From the NCBI GenBank assembly GCA_934215475.1, contig CAKPZY010000019.1:1-36245 (forward strand): a stretch of 36,245 nucleotides of DNA. Direction: 5' to 3'. Both the position numbers and the translations under genes were made by a program. Origin of the DNA: an uncultured Ligilactobacillus sp. Its GTDB lineage: Bacteria > Bacillota > Bacilli > Lactobacillales > Lactobacillaceae. The notes beneath the pieces are model-generated. The model ran no database searches, was not told where the DNA came from, and worked only from the letters and a program-made list of their open reading frames with translations. This document shows, piece by piece, positions 17,074 to 25,867 of this stretch (within the stretch, counting starts at the first letter, position 1; every line of letters begins with the position of its first letter).

Positions 17074-18124
17074 TGATCTTCATTCCTTTCTTGATCCTGG
17101 TGGTTAATTCTTTTTCATTGTCTTCGATAAATTTGAAAGTCGATTGGGGGACTAATTTACGTATCTCGTCGATCTTTCCCTCTTTGATCTGCGCCCGCAC
17201 TTCAGTCGCTGTGATCAAACGTCCTGAACTTGTGTGCTTACGCTCAATGATCACAGGCTTAACGGCTGGCGGCAGTTCCTTTTTCAACACTTGATTGTAG
17301 ATCCCTGTAGTGTGTGAAACCGGCTCAGTGCCCAAATATCTCTTGGTAATATTTAACGGAGGTGCGATCTGATCGCGGAAAATGCGAGCATCTAAAGTGG
17401 TTTGGTACTGGATCGCCTCATCCTCTGTTTTTAAGAAATAAGCAGGGAATGTTGCATAACTGACCATATAATCTGAGCCATTGACTACTTTCACATTAGC
17501 AAGATCCTTGAGTCCTTCCTGCACCATTTGCATACGCTCTTTGGTATTGAAAAGTGAAGCATTAGTGTTGACTACAAATACGTAAACTAAGTCATTTTCC
17601 TTTGCGGCCGTTTGTGCTAAGAAATGGTGGCCATAAGTAAATGGATTTGCATTCATCACAATGGCGGAGACTTTTTTATTATCCTGATCAAAGATCTTGG
17701 GGATGCTTGACAGATAATCTTTGACGGTTGAATCGCCCTCTTCCAAGATCACCCCAAACTTAGACCTGGCCAACTCGCTGAACCCGACATGCTGAAAACT
17801 TTCTGAATACTGCGGCTTAGTAAAGACAAAGACGTGGAAGATCTGGCGCTGCGCCAGTTCACTAAGCAAAGTGGTCACGATTTGGTTAAAGACAGCCCCG
17901 CCTTCTTTTTGCTCAGCTGCAACGGCAATATATTTCAGAACATTGCCCGCGACCGAACCAGTAGCTTGTAATTGATGATCACTGTCGAATATCGCAATGG
18001 TCGAATCAATGTTAGTGACTTCTTCTTGGCTGAAATTAGTTATGCCCTGTGCTGTCAAAAAATCTTTCCATTTGTTAAAAACACTTTTTCTGGAAATATT
18101 TATGGTCACGATTTTTTCATTCAT
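17063..18124 (-). CDS. citC: [Citrate (pro-3S)-lyase] ligase
   Basis: A 353-residue enzyme that activates citrate lyase by acetylating the thiol of the CitD prosthetic group with acetate and ATP. The first ~135 residues form a GNAT-like domain (IAVAAEQKEGGAVFNQIVTTL). The nucleotidyltransferase domain starts near residue 150 with VSAIVMNANPFTYGHHFL, containing the TxGHH nucleotide-binding motif, and ends with SGRLITATEVRAQIKEG, the second nucleotide motif. The start ATG at 18124 is preceded by AGGTGGTGA. Placement right after the transporter and before citD is the usual LAB order. Confidence 0.94.
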   Translation of the reverse strand: MNEKIVTINISRKSVFNKWKDFLTAQGITNFSQEEVTNIDSTIAIFDSDHQLQATGSVAGNVLKYIAVAAEQKEGGAVFNQIVTTLLSELAQRQIFHVFVFTKPQYSESFQHVGFSELARSKFGVILEEGDSTVKDYLSSIPKIFDQDNKKVSAIVMNANPFTYGHHFLAQTAAKENDLVYVFVVNTNASLFNTKERMQMVQEGLKDLANVKVVNGSDYMVSYATFPAYFLKTEDEAIQYQTTLDARIFRDQIAPPLNITKRYLGTEPVSHTTGIYNQVLKKELPPAVKPVIIERKHTSSGRLITATEVRAQIKEGKIDEIRKLVPQSTFKFIEDNEKELTTRIKKGMKISGN

Positions 18125-18173
18125 TAATTAATCACCACCTGAGGTGAACTTAAATTCCTTCATTTGCTGTTTA

Positions 18174-19145
18174 TTATAAGCTTTGTAATACCATAATAAC
18201 GGGCACGGCGATCACAAATAATACTGACGTCGAAACAACAATGTTAGTAGCAAACTTAACATCTGAGTGGTAAGTGTTTGCCAAGATCGGCAAAACAGCC
18301 AGTGCTGGTGTTGCAGCCTGAACGACCAGTGTTTGTTGGAAAATATTGTTCAAATGAATACCAGCATTCGCGCCAATAAAGACGATGACCGCCATGATAA
18401 TTGGTGAGAGAACAAACCGGCCTAGCAGTGTGATCACAACGTGTGTATCAAATTTCATCTTTGATATACCAAAATTCTTTAACATGATCCCGATATAAAT
18501 CAAAGCCAGGGGAGTGACCAAAGCGCCAATGTCTGTTAAGGACGTAGTAACGAAGGTCAACCCCATCAAGAAATTCTTCAAGGCTGGGATATAGACAAAT
18601 GGCAATGCGATAATAAAACCCCAGAGTGGAGTTGGAATCAAATGGTGCCAGTCAAAACTTGCCTTGCCGCTCTTTTGTGTTGGATCATCTCCAGCAATCA
18701 CCCAAACGCCTAAAGTCCAAATGATAACCGTATTTACAATATAGTAAACCAAAAGATAAGGGACTGAGATCTCACCAAAAAGAGCAATGTTTAATGGCAT
18801 ACCAATGAAAACGGTGTTTGCCCCGTTAATACCGGTCATCATGAGTCCTCTGCGGCCGCGTGGTACACGTAATATTTTGACTATGACCCACCCGATCAGA
18901 TAACCGACAAAAATTGATATGATCGTGTAGATCAGACCACGTGATAAGGTGGCCAACTTTGCTGGGTTAAAGTACTTCATCATCGCCATAAAAATTGATG
19001 CAGGTAAAGATATCTGCATGATCAATTTAGACAATGAACCTGAAAACTTCTCGTCAAACCAACCCTTGGACTGACCAAAATAACCAACAACTATCATTAT
19101 GATAATCGCCAGCACACTCTGAATTGAAGTAAAAAACACTGCCAT
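18174..19145 (-). CDS. AEC-family transporter, probable citrate/malate carrier
   Basis: A 323-residue protein with ten membrane segments in two five-helix halves, of the auxin efflux carrier family. Recognisable stretches include MQISLPASIFMAMMKYFNP in the first half and QTLVVQAATPALAVLPILA in the second half (the conserved crossing region). Members in lactic acid bacteria carry malate or citrate (MleP/MaeP). It sits between the malic enzyme and citC, 2 bp after the malic enzyme stop codon, so it is in the citrate operon and most likely supplies its substrate. No 2-hydroxycarboxylate (CitP) or CitM/CitH carrier gene is present here. Function is inferred from context. Confidence 0.85.
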   Translation of the reverse strand: MAVFFTSIQSVLAIIIMIVVGYFGQSKGWFDEKFSGSLSKLIMQISLPASIFMAMMKYFNPAKLATLSRGLIYTIISIFVGYLIGWVIVKILRVPRGRRGLMMTGINGANTVFIGMPLNIALFGEISVPYLLVYYIVNTVIIWTLGVWVIAGDDPTQKSGKASFDWHHLIPTPLWGFIIALPFVYIPALKNFLMGLTFVTTSLTDIGALVTPLALIYIGIMLKNFGISKMKFDTHVVITLLGRFVLSPIIMAVIVFIGANAGIHLNNIFQQTLVVQAATPALAVLPILANTYHSDVKFATNIVVSTSVLFVIAVPVIMVLQSL

Positions 19146-19147
19146 TA

Positions 19148-20317
19148 TTAACTCGCCTCCGTAATATCTTGAGCACCATTCTCACTGAAATTTATCAAAG
19201 TCTTAGAAACGGTCTCGACAACACCATCATCAAAAACACCAGGAATAATTTTTTCAGCCGTGGGTTCACTTATCATTCCAGCTAAAGCTTGAGCGACTAC
19301 TGCTTCAACTTTATAATCTAACAAGTTTAACTTGCTTTCTAACATTCCCTTAAATAAACCAGGAAATACTAAAATGTTATTGACCTGGTTTGGATACTGG
19401 CTGGACCCAGTTGCAATAACTGAAGCCCCTGCCTTTTTAGCTTGATCAGGCTTAATTTCAGGTTGTGGATTAGCCAAGGCGAAAATGATTGGGTCTTCTG
19501 CCATACGTTTGACCTGTTGGGCAGAAAGGACATCTGCGGTTGATAAACCGATAAAAACATCTTGACCGTCGATAACTTCATCCAGTGTTTTCCCACTTGC
19601 ACTATTGATGCGAGAGGCCAATCTTCTTTGATATTTATTTGTGTTTGGCGAATCTTCCTGGATAACTCCATTAACATCAACTAATGTTATGTTTTTCAGA
19701 CCGATCCTATCTAGCAGGCTCGCGGTTGCAACCCCAGATGCCCCAACGCCATTAATTACGATCTTTAAATCCTTTAAACGCTTGTGAGCCACTTTAGCAG
19801 CATTGATCAACCCAGCCAAAACAACAACAGCGGTGCCCTCTTGGTCATCATGATAAACAGGGATATTTAATTCCTTGCTTAATTTTTCTTCTATCTCAAA
19901 GCATCTTGGGGCTGCTATATCTTCCAAATGGATTCCTGCAAAGGATCGCTGAATATTTTTGATCGTTTTTACAAATTCATCTGGCGCAACCTGATCGACA
20001 GCCATTGGTAAAGCATTAACGTTAGCGAGGTCTTTATAGAGCAGAGCTTTTCCTTCAACCACTGGCAGACCGCCATCAGGGCCAATATTTCCCAAACCGA
20101 GAACGGCTGATCCATCAGTAACTAGCGCAACAAGTTTCCCGCTTAAAGTGACTTTTGCTTTTAGGTCAGGATCATTGACGATCGCCTTAGAAAGGCTAGC
20201 CACTCCGGGGGTATAAGCTTTAGCGAGATCACTCGAATTTTTAACTCTCAGATCAGAATGGATATCTAAAACACCGTTATTCTGCTCATGCAAGCGAAGA
20301 ATATCGTTATCTTCCAT
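19148..20317 (-). CDS. mae: Malic enzyme homologue, probable oxaloacetate decarboxylase of citrate fermentation
   Basis: A 389-residue NAD(P)-dependent malic enzyme of the short bacterial type. The catalytic tyrosine lies in DLAKAYTPGVA (about residue 36). The catalytic lysine region reads LPVVEGKALLYK, metal ligands lie in VYHDDQEGTAVV, and the nucleotide-binding motif is VINGVGASGVA. In Lactococcus the homologue in the citrate operon (CitM) decarboxylates oxaloacetate to pyruvate, and the position here, first in the cit operon, suggests the same. No membrane Na+-pumping decarboxylase genes are present. The start ATG at 20317 has AAGGAG upstream. Whether it also oxidises malate cannot be told from sequence. 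Confidence 0.92.
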   Translation of the reverse strand: MEDNDILRLHEQNNGVLDIHSDLRVKNSSDLAKAYTPGVASLSKAIVNDPDLKAKVTLSGKLVALVTDGSAVLGLGNIGPDGGLPVVEGKALLYKDLANVNALPMAVDQVAPDEFVKTIKNIQRSFAGIHLEDIAAPRCFEIEEKLSKELNIPVYHDDQEGTAVVVLAGLINAAKVAHKRLKDLKIVINGVGASGVATASLLDRIGLKNITLVDVNGVIQEDSPNTNKYQRRLASRINSASGKTLDEVIDGQDVFIGLSTADVLSAQQVKRMAEDPIIFALANPQPEIKPDQAKKAGASVIATGSSQYPNQVNNILVFPGLFKGMLESKLNLLDYKVEAVVAQALAGMISEPTAEKIIPGVFDDGVVETVSKTLINFSENGAQDITEAS

Positions 20318-20663
20318 AAATTAATTCTCCTTACGTGGATTATTATTAGGTAAGAAAGAAACAATCAATAGCATAAAAACCAGTTAAGCAACCGTAACTA
20401 TATTTCATATGTCGTTGATCATTACAAGCCAAGCAATTTCCAGCTTCATTTTTACCTTAAATGTTTCAACAGGGTACATGATACTCTGATTTTTAAATTT
20501 ATCAAACGAATTCCCTTGTTTTTTATATTTTTAAATATGAATGCGAAATATATTCAATTTTGTGTGATATAATTTAAATATTTGAAATCTGCTCATGTGT
20601 CTGTAAAATGGTTAAAGAATGATATAATTATTTATAGTTGAATTACCAGAGGAGGAAAGGGAA
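20318..20663. promoter_or_regulatory. mae-citI divergent control region with three TTTAAAT sites
   Basis: This 346-bp AT-rich gap separates the citrate operon from citI. TTTAAAT occurs at 20492-20498, 20530-20536 and 20573-20579, spaced 38 and 43 bp, close to four helical turns. CitI of Weissella is known to bind two AT-rich operators in the equivalent region. On the plus strand, TATAAT boxes at 20623-20628 and 20568-20573 could serve citI, but neither has a good -35. The ~120 bp next to mae have no visible motif. I do not see a cre site here. Confidence 0.5.
20478..20505 (-). promoter_or_regulatory. Candidate promoter of the citrate operon
   Basis: On the minus strand TTGATA (20500-20505) and TATCAT (20478-20483) are 16 bp apart, about 160 bp before the malic enzyme start. 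It overlaps one of three TTTAAAT motifs, a possible activator site of CitI. Confidence 0.5.
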
Positions 20664-21617
20664 ATGGCAGGTAGCCTCAATAAAAATGAACTACTGGCTC
20701 GGATGGCGCGCGATTATTATATTAAACAAAAAACCATTGCTGAGCTTTCAAACAAATATAATATGAGCCGTTATTTAGTGACCAAGTCTCTGAAAGAAGC
20801 AACAGATTCTGGCTTAGTCACAATTGAAATACATTCTCCTCTCGTACGTAATGTTCAGCTGGAAGAACAGTTTCAAAAAACATTTGGACTGGACCATCCT
20901 GTTATTTTAAAGGTGGCTGACAGCCCAAACGAAAACGCAAAAAATGTGATTGAAACTGCTGCTAAACAGCTTCAACGACTAATTCAAAAAAGCCATATCG
21001 TAGGTTTAACTTGGGGCGGGACAATTTATGACCTAATTGATCAGTTTCAACAAGGTATCAGTGACAATTTAACTTTTACTCAATTTCTAGGTGAAAATAT
21101 GAAATACAATTCAGCTGCTGGATCGACCAGAATGGTGGAACGAGCAGCAGCTAAATTTAACTCAACCTATCAGACGATCCCAGCTCCGTTGTATGTGGTG
21201 AATGATGCAGCCAGAAAAGCTCTCCCGAACGAACCTGCACTAACCACATCATTTGCATCAGCTAAACGGATGGATCTGTTGATCTCTGGATTAGGAACTT
21301 TATCTTCCATCGACTCCATTCCTGCTTGGAAGCAAGCAAAGAATTTGATCTTCCCTGGAGTAGTACCTAATCAGATAGTTGGCATGTTGTTTGGCCGCCC
21401 TTATGACATTAATGGCAATTTTTTACTGCCAGAAAAAGACACAGTACTTGGAATCTCACTGCCGGAGATCATGGCGGTACCACGTCGTTATGGGATAGTA
21501 AAAAGCAAGTTCAAAACATATTCTGCCTTAGGAGCGTTGCGGGGTAAGATGCTAACAGATTTGGTAATGACAGAAAGTATTGCACAAAAAATATTATTGG
21601 CTAATGATGAAACTTAA
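20664..21617 (+). CDS. citI: SorC/DeoR-family transcriptional regulator of citrate genes
   Basis: A 317-residue SorC-type regulator. The N-terminal helix-turn-helix is at about residues 12-55 (YYIKQKTIAELSNKYNMSRYLVTKSLKEA). The C-terminal sugar-isomerase-like effector domain follows (VGLTWGGTIYDLIDQF, LISGLGTLSS, FGRPYDINGNFL, VLGISLPEIMAVPRRYGIV). In Weissella and relatives the divergent gene at this position, CitI, is a citrate-responsive activator of the cit operon and of itself. The ATG at 20664 follows AGAGGAGGAAAGGG. It is monocistronic and ends at the terminator at 21638-21684. The identification rests on family plus location. Confidence 0.92.
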   Translation: MAGSLNKNELLARMARDYYIKQKTIAELSNKYNMSRYLVTKSLKEATDSGLVTIEIHSPLVRNVQLEEQFQKTFGLDHPVILKVADSPNENAKNVIETAAKQLQRLIQKSHIVGLTWGGTIYDLIDQFQQGISDNLTFTQFLGENMKYNSAAGSTRMVERAAAKFNSTYQTIPAPLYVVNDAARKALPNEPALTTSFASAKRMDLLISGLGTLSSIDSIPAWKQAKNLIFPGVVPNQIVGMLFGRPYDINGNFLLPEKDTVLGISLPEIMAVPRRYGIVKSKFKTYSALGALRGKMLTDLVMTESIAQKILLANDET

Positions 21618-21637
21618 ATCATTAAAATTTAACGGCA

Positions 21638-21684
21638 AAATAAACGGCTCAATTCTCACCAAAGAATTGAGCCGTTTATTTATT
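21638..21684. terminator. Bidirectional intrinsic terminator
   Basis: A perfect stem of about 18 bp (AAATAAACGGCTCAATTCT with its complement) with a short loop and AT tails on both sides. It lies between convergent citI and the second PTS IIC gene. Confidence 0.9.
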
Positions 21685-21730
21685 ATTAATATAAAACCAT
21701 GTTTCCATGATCCTATTTGAATCTTTTTTT

Positions 21731-23083
21731 CTATGCTTCTCCTTTAGCTTCTTGTTGTTTTTCTTCTGTTTCCTGTTCCTGAGCGAATAGGATCGCATCC
21801 TGTTTACGGACAAATGGGAGATAAACGAAGAACGATACGACCAACATCAGTATTTGCCATAACATGATCTTCCAACCGCCGATCAGCAGTCCGGAAATGA
21901 TTGGTGGAGTAGTCCACGGGACTTGTGTGCCGTAGAAGAACGGTAATACTCCGATCCTGATCATAAAGTAAGTCAGTAACATTGAGAAAACTGGCATGAA
22001 AATGAATGGTAACAGCATAAATGGGTTTAATACGATCGGCATCCCAAACAAAACAGGTTCATTGATATTGAAGAACGCCGGAACGATCGCCAACTTCCCA
22101 ATACCTTGCAACTGCTTAGAACGTGCAAAAAATACCATGTATACGACCAAGCCGATAGTCATCCCGGCGCCCGTGACCGTCCCAAACTGGTCGAGCAATG
22201 AGATCGTAAAAATATGACCGCCATTAGCTGCTGTTATAGCTTCATGCGCTTTGTTCAACTGTGCGTTATCCAAGGCATTAGCAATCAGCAAAGGACTGAT
22301 GATCCCACTGACGATCACTGAGCCGTGCACACCGAAGAACCACAAGAATGGAACCAGGAATGCTACCAATAAGACTCCTAAAGGAGAATCAGTCATTCCT
22401 TGCAACGGCGTTTGAATGGTTTGATAGATCCATTCTGTCACTGTCTTACCTGTAGCCAGGTCAAAGAAAATATAAACAAGTAAGAATCCTAGTACGATCA
22501 CAAAGGCAGGGATCAAAGCAACAAATGAATCTGCGACAGCTGGCGGAACTTGTTCAGGTAATTTGATCGTGATGTGATGTTTCACAAACCATGAGTATAT
22601 CCAACCTGTCAGTAAACCAACAAGGATCGCGGCAATCATTCCTTGACCGCCCAGCCAGATCCTGTCAATAAATCCTCCGAGCAATGTCGGAGCTTGGGAC
22701 CCGCTGATGACTGTCTTTGTCCCATTCATGACAGCAGTAGTTGGACGCATGATCACGAAAAAGCTGACTAAAGCAGTCATTCCTGCGGGCAAAGGTTCAA
22801 ATCCTTCATTTTTGACCCAGTGATACGCGATACCAACTACGGCAAAGATCGCCATAACACCAAATGAAGCATTGTAGGCTTGGTTCCAATACGGAGTGAG
22901 CCCAACCTTAGTGAACCAATTAAGAATCGGAGGATAAGGAAAAGAACCCAACAGCAGAAAGACTGAGCCGATCATGATGAACGGAAGTGCGATCAGCATC
23001 CCATCTTTGATAGCTTTAACCGGCCTAGTATTAACAAACCACATCATTGGCGGCATTAACTTATTATTGATCCAATTATTCAT
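21731..23083 (-). CDS. PTS cellobiose/lactose-class sugar transporter, second IIC subunit
   Basis: A 450-residue permease of the CelB class, homologous to but clearly different from the one at 1295-2650. It has the hallmark FFNINEPVLFGMPIVLNP and the loop region LWFFGVHGSVIVSGI. The C-terminus is a charged cytosolic tail rich in E and Q. It transports and, with IIB/IIA, phosphorylates a beta-glucoside-type disaccharide; those partner genes are absent from the window. The start ATG at 23083 follows GTGAGGTGG. Its promoter has the same spacer operator and downstream cre as the first IIC gene and the 6-phospho-beta-glucosidase gene, although this gene lies 16 kb from them. Confidence 0.92.
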   Translation of the reverse strand: MNNWINNKLMPPMMWFVNTRPVKAIKDGMLIALPFIMIGSVFLLLGSFPYPPILNWFTKVGLTPYWNQAYNASFGVMAIFAVVGIAYHWVKNEGFEPLPAGMTALVSFFVIMRPTTAVMNGTKTVISGSQAPTLLGGFIDRIWLGGQGMIAAILVGLLTGWIYSWFVKHHITIKLPEQVPPAVADSFVALIPAFVIVLGFLLVYIFFDLATGKTVTEWIYQTIQTPLQGMTDSPLGVLLVAFLVPFLWFFGVHGSVIVSGIISPLLIANALDNAQLNKAHEAITAANGGHIFTISLLDQFGTVTGAGMTIGLVVYMVFFARSKQLQGIGKLAIVPAFFNINEPVLFGMPIVLNPFMLLPFIFMPVFSMLLTYFMIRIGVLPFFYGTQVPWTTPPIISGLLIGGWKIMLWQILMLVVSFFVYLPFVRKQDAILFAQEQETEEKQQEAKGEA

Positions 23084-23147
23084 TTATTCCACCTCACACT
23101 TTCCTCTGTAAAAATGACTAACAATAAATGTTTTTACATTTATTTTT

Positions 23148-23161
23148 AAGAAGCGCTTTCA
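23148..23161 (-). promoter_or_regulatory. cre site (CcpA operator)
   Basis: The minus-strand 14-mer TGAAAGCGCTTCTT matches the cre consensus in 12 of 14 positions. It lies just downstream of the -10, as at the other two sites of this set. Confidence 0.8.
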
Positions 23162-23167
23162 TGATTT

Positions 23168-23196
23168 ATTGTACTTGTTGGTACTACTTATGTCAA
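23168..23196 (-). promoter_or_regulatory. Promoter with spacer operator for the second PTS IIC gene
   Basis: Perfect TTGACA (23191-23196) and TACAAT (23168-23173) are 17 bp apart on the minus strand. The spacer has AGTAGTACCAACA, the GTACCAA core seen at 2839 and 6026. A second half-like TTGGTATTG touches the -35 from upstream. The remaining ~200 bp of this gap, up to the hydrolase stop codon at 23399, hold no gene. Confidence 0.85.
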
Positions 23197-23398
23197 TACC
23201 AATAAGCAAAGCCTATCAAAAAATGCTTCATAACCGCTAATTATGTCTTTAGAGGTTATCAAGCACTATATATTACGCTAAAATTGGTTCTTTCTATCAT
23301 TTTAAGGGTCAAAGTATTTTCCAAAAACAAATCATTTCAATTGGATAATGACTTATATCATAATACTTGATTAAAACACCGTTCTTATGCGCATACCA

Positions 23399-24412
23399 TT
23401 ATTTATGCTCAAAGAAGGATTCGACTGCTTTTTTTCGCCAGGCAAACCATTTTGTGTTTTTTCTCGTTGGGTAAATATGATTCGTTAAACAGATGAAACC
23501 TGTCTTGTGTACAAGATCTATTGCGATAGAAGTACCCGTAAAGCCGGTGTGCCAGATCTTTAATTCCTGCGGTGTGGATATCGGCCATAGATCCCAGCCT
23601 AAGGTGCGTCCGCTATGATGATATTTTCTAAGCAATTCCATTGCTGTTGGCGATAAAACCTGTTTTCCTTCGTAAAGGCCATTTTGCTCCAGCATCTGAA
23701 CAAAATGAGATAGATCGTCAAGGGTCGAAAATAAACCAGCGTGTCCACTAACCCCGCCTAGAATAAAAGCTTTTTCATCATGTACTTCTCCACGAACTAT
23801 GGTGCCCCTTTCAGGCTTGTATTCGGTCGGAACGAATTGTGCCAGATCATTTCTGTGCAAATTGAAACCGGTATTTTGCATTTTCAATGGTAGAAAAATG
23901 TATTTCTGAAAACTTTCTGCTAGATCTCCATCAATTTCCTTGATCACCCAACCCAGCAAAATAAAATTTAGGTCAGAATAAATCGTTTGAGAACCAGTAG
24001 CAGACGCCAAAGCAGTCTTCTTAACAGCATTAACCAACTGAGTTCGATCAAGTCCTATAACTGCAGGCAAATCAGCAGGTAATCCGCTGGTGTGCAACAA
24101 AAGCTGTTCGATCGTTAATTGCGGTTCTCTTAATCCACTTACAAACTGACCAATTTGATCTGTTAACTTTAATCTGTGCTCGGTCAACAGTTGTAAGATC
24201 CGCGTCGTAGTCCCAACGACCTTGGTCAGTGATGCTAAATCATAAAGCATGCCCGGCTTCAAAGGGATAGCATCGTTTTGTTCTCCTTGCGTTCCAATGT
24301 ATTGCGTTTCGCATTGTTTTGGATCGACAAGTGAAAACGACGCTCCATAAATTGCCCTATCACCAATCGCCAGATTAATGAGTTCAGTTATTTTACTGAC
24401 ATCTTCATTCAT
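23399..24412 (-). CDS. AmiE/YbbE-like serine hydrolase of the beta-lactamase fold, no signal peptide
   Basis: A 337-residue class C beta-lactamase-like hydrolase. The catalytic SxxK is SLTK (S61, K64); the second motif is Y145-S-D; the third is HTG (288-290). The stretch HDEKAFILGGVSGHAGLFST (residues 211-230) resembles the YbbE/AmiE branch, whose Bacillus member cuts the peptide from muramyl sugars outside the cell. This protein has no signal peptide or membrane anchor and should be cytoplasmic. It is the gene after the mannose-class PTS, separated from IIA by 99 bp that include an intrinsic terminator. Co-inheritance with a PTS suggests it acts on the imported compound, but that is inference. 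Start: ATG at 24412 after AAAGGAG. Confidence 0.85.
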   Translation of the reverse strand: MNEDVSKITELINLAIGDRAIYGASFSLVDPKQCETQYIGTQGEQNDAIPLKPGMLYDLASLTKVVGTTTRILQLLTEHRLKLTDQIGQFVSGLREPQLTIEQLLLHTSGLPADLPAVIGLDRTQLVNAVKKTALASATGSQTIYSDLNFILLGWVIKEIDGDLAESFQKYIFLPLKMQNTGFNLHRNDLAQFVPTEYKPERGTIVRGEVHDEKAFILGGVSGHAGLFSTLDDLSHFVQMLEQNGLYEGKQVLSPTAMELLRKYHHSGRTLGWDLWPISTPQELKIWHTGFTGTSIAIDLVHKTGFICLTNHIYPTRKNTKWFAWRKKAVESFFEHK

Positions 24413-24426
24413 AGTATCTCCTTTGA

Positions 24427-24458
24427 AATTTAAAAAGCGTCCTTTTAGCGGGACGCTT
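24427..24458 (-). terminator. Intrinsic terminator between PTS IIA and the serine hydrolase
   Basis: AAGCGTCC and GGACGCTT (24435-24442, 24451-24458) form a perfect 8-bp stem with an 8-nt loop. On the minus strand a T-rich tract follows. It lies inside the putative operon and may lower expression of the hydrolase. Confidence 0.75.
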
Positions 24459-24511
24459 ATGTAACTTTATCTTCTTTAAACAATTACATACAAAGAAACA
24501 ATTGTCATTTT

Positions 24512-24928
24512 TTATTCCTCATCTTCATCATCATTTGAAGCAAGTCTTTCTTTGACATTAGTGATCCCTGTTACACCCATCGAAAGCAACTGTGACAGAT
24601 TCAATCCATTTCCAAGCAGCTGTTGGTTACCAAATTCAATGACCATCGGGAGATTTACGCCAGTCACAACTTCAATCTGAGGATATTTTGCCAACATCTT
24701 GACCGCAACATTTGATGGAGTTCCGCCTAACAGATCGAGCCCGAGCAGAATTGTTTCGTTTGGGGCAGCTTTTTGGATTTCTTTCTCGATCTCAGTCTCT
24801 AAATCATTTGGACCCATTTCCGGAGTTAGGCCAAATGCCACTGCTCCTTTAATCCTGCCAACAATTAATTCAGCACTCTTTAAAAGAGCACCAGCTAATT
24901 GGCCATGACTCGCTATAATAAGTTTCAT
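24512..24928 (-). CDS. PTS mannose-class IIA subunit
   Basis: A 138-residue cytoplasmic IIA of the mannose/fructose/sorbose class. The phosphorylated histidine is H8 in LIIASHGQLAGALL; DLLGGTPSNVAVKML is the conserved second loop. It receives phosphate from HPr and passes it to IIB. Here IIA is a separate protein rather than fused to IIB, and it ends in an acidic tail (SNDDEDEE). It lies 120 bp downstream of the IID gene, a wider gap than between the other subunits. Start: ATG at 24928 with AGGAAGG upstream. Confidence 0.92.
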   Translation of the reverse strand: MKLIIASHGQLAGALLKSAELIVGRIKGAVAFGLTPEMGPNDLETEIEKEIQKAAPNETILLGLDLLGGTPSNVAVKMLAKYPQIEVVTGVNLPMVIEFGNQQLLGNGLNLSQLLSMGVTGITNVKERLASNDDEDEE

Positions 24929-25048
24929 TGAGATATTGTCCTTCCTAAAAATTTGCCTATACCTGCGTTAGTTAAAAATAACAGAGTCAAATTTGATGTG
25001 TTTCGTAAATTGACCCGCTTAGAGGTCCACATTTTTTAGCCAGCAAGT

Positions 25049-25867
25049 TTATGATGCTTTGCCCAAGATCCCTAAGGCCGAACAAATAATTGCTACAATA
25101 ATTACGATAAAGATCGCTTTAGTAGAAGTCATTTTCTTTCTACCCAGCAGCCAGTATATCAAGCCTACAATTACGGCTGGCACGAGTTTAGGCAAGATCA
25201 TATCCAACTCATTTTGCAAATTAACGGTAACTTTACCAATATGGGCGACAAATGGAACTTTGGTATTAACTAAGGTTGCGATCAAGGCTCCAACAACATA
25301 CACACCAAGCAAAGTCGCTGCATCAGTCAAGGCGTTTAACTGTCCCCTCACGCGGGTAACCAAATTAGTACCTTCGCGGTAGGCCAATGGGAGCTGGATC
25401 CACCTAATATACATGACGATCAAATTTACGATCAACCACAGTACCAGCCCAAACGGATTCTTTTCAATGGCCATATTTGCTGCAATCGCGCCCATGATTG
25501 CTGGGATCAATGAAGCAAAGATCGAATCACCAATTGCCGCAAATGGCCCCATTAACCCAGTTTTCAAACCAGAAACTGTTTCCAGCGAGTCGATGCCTTC
25601 TTTTTCCTCGACCGCCAAGTCGATCCCAGTGATCATCGTATTGACATACGGGTTTGTATTGAAAAATTGATTGTGAGTTTTCATAGCTGCTTTCAGTTCA
25701 GGCGTATGATCACCATACATTTTTCTTAATTGTGGAAGGATGATGAACAAATATCCGGAGCCTTGCATTTTTTCGTAGTTCCAGCCAAGCTGGTTAGCAA
25801 AAAGGTTACGTCTGTTTAATTGTCGAAAATCTTTTTTAGTTAATTTATATTTAGTCTTCGTCGCCAT
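25049..25867 (-). CDS. PTS mannose-class IID subunit
   Basis: A 272-residue membrane subunit found only in the mannose PTS class. The N-terminal half is cytosolic with LTKKDFRQLNRRNLFANQLGWNYEKMQGSGYLFIILP, followed by the GLKTGLMGPFAAIGDSIF motif. Several membrane helices fill the C-terminal half. With IIC it forms the sugar channel. The frame starts inside the end of the IIC gene (17-bp overlap), with the start ATG at 25867, so the two are translated together. The transported sugar cannot be read from the sequence. Confidence 0.93.
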   Translation of the reverse strand: MATKTKYKLTKKDFRQLNRRNLFANQLGWNYEKMQGSGYLFIILPQLRKMYGDHTPELKAAMKTHNQFFNTNPYVNTMITGIDLAVEEKEGIDSLETVSGLKTGLMGPFAAIGDSIFASLIPAIMGAIAANMAIEKNPFGLVLWLIVNLIVMYIRWIQLPLAYREGTNLVTRVRGQLNALTDAATLLGVYVVGALIATLVNTKVPFVAHIGKVTVNLQNELDMILPKLVPAVIVGLIYWLLGRKKMTSTKAIFIVIIVAIICSALGILGKAS

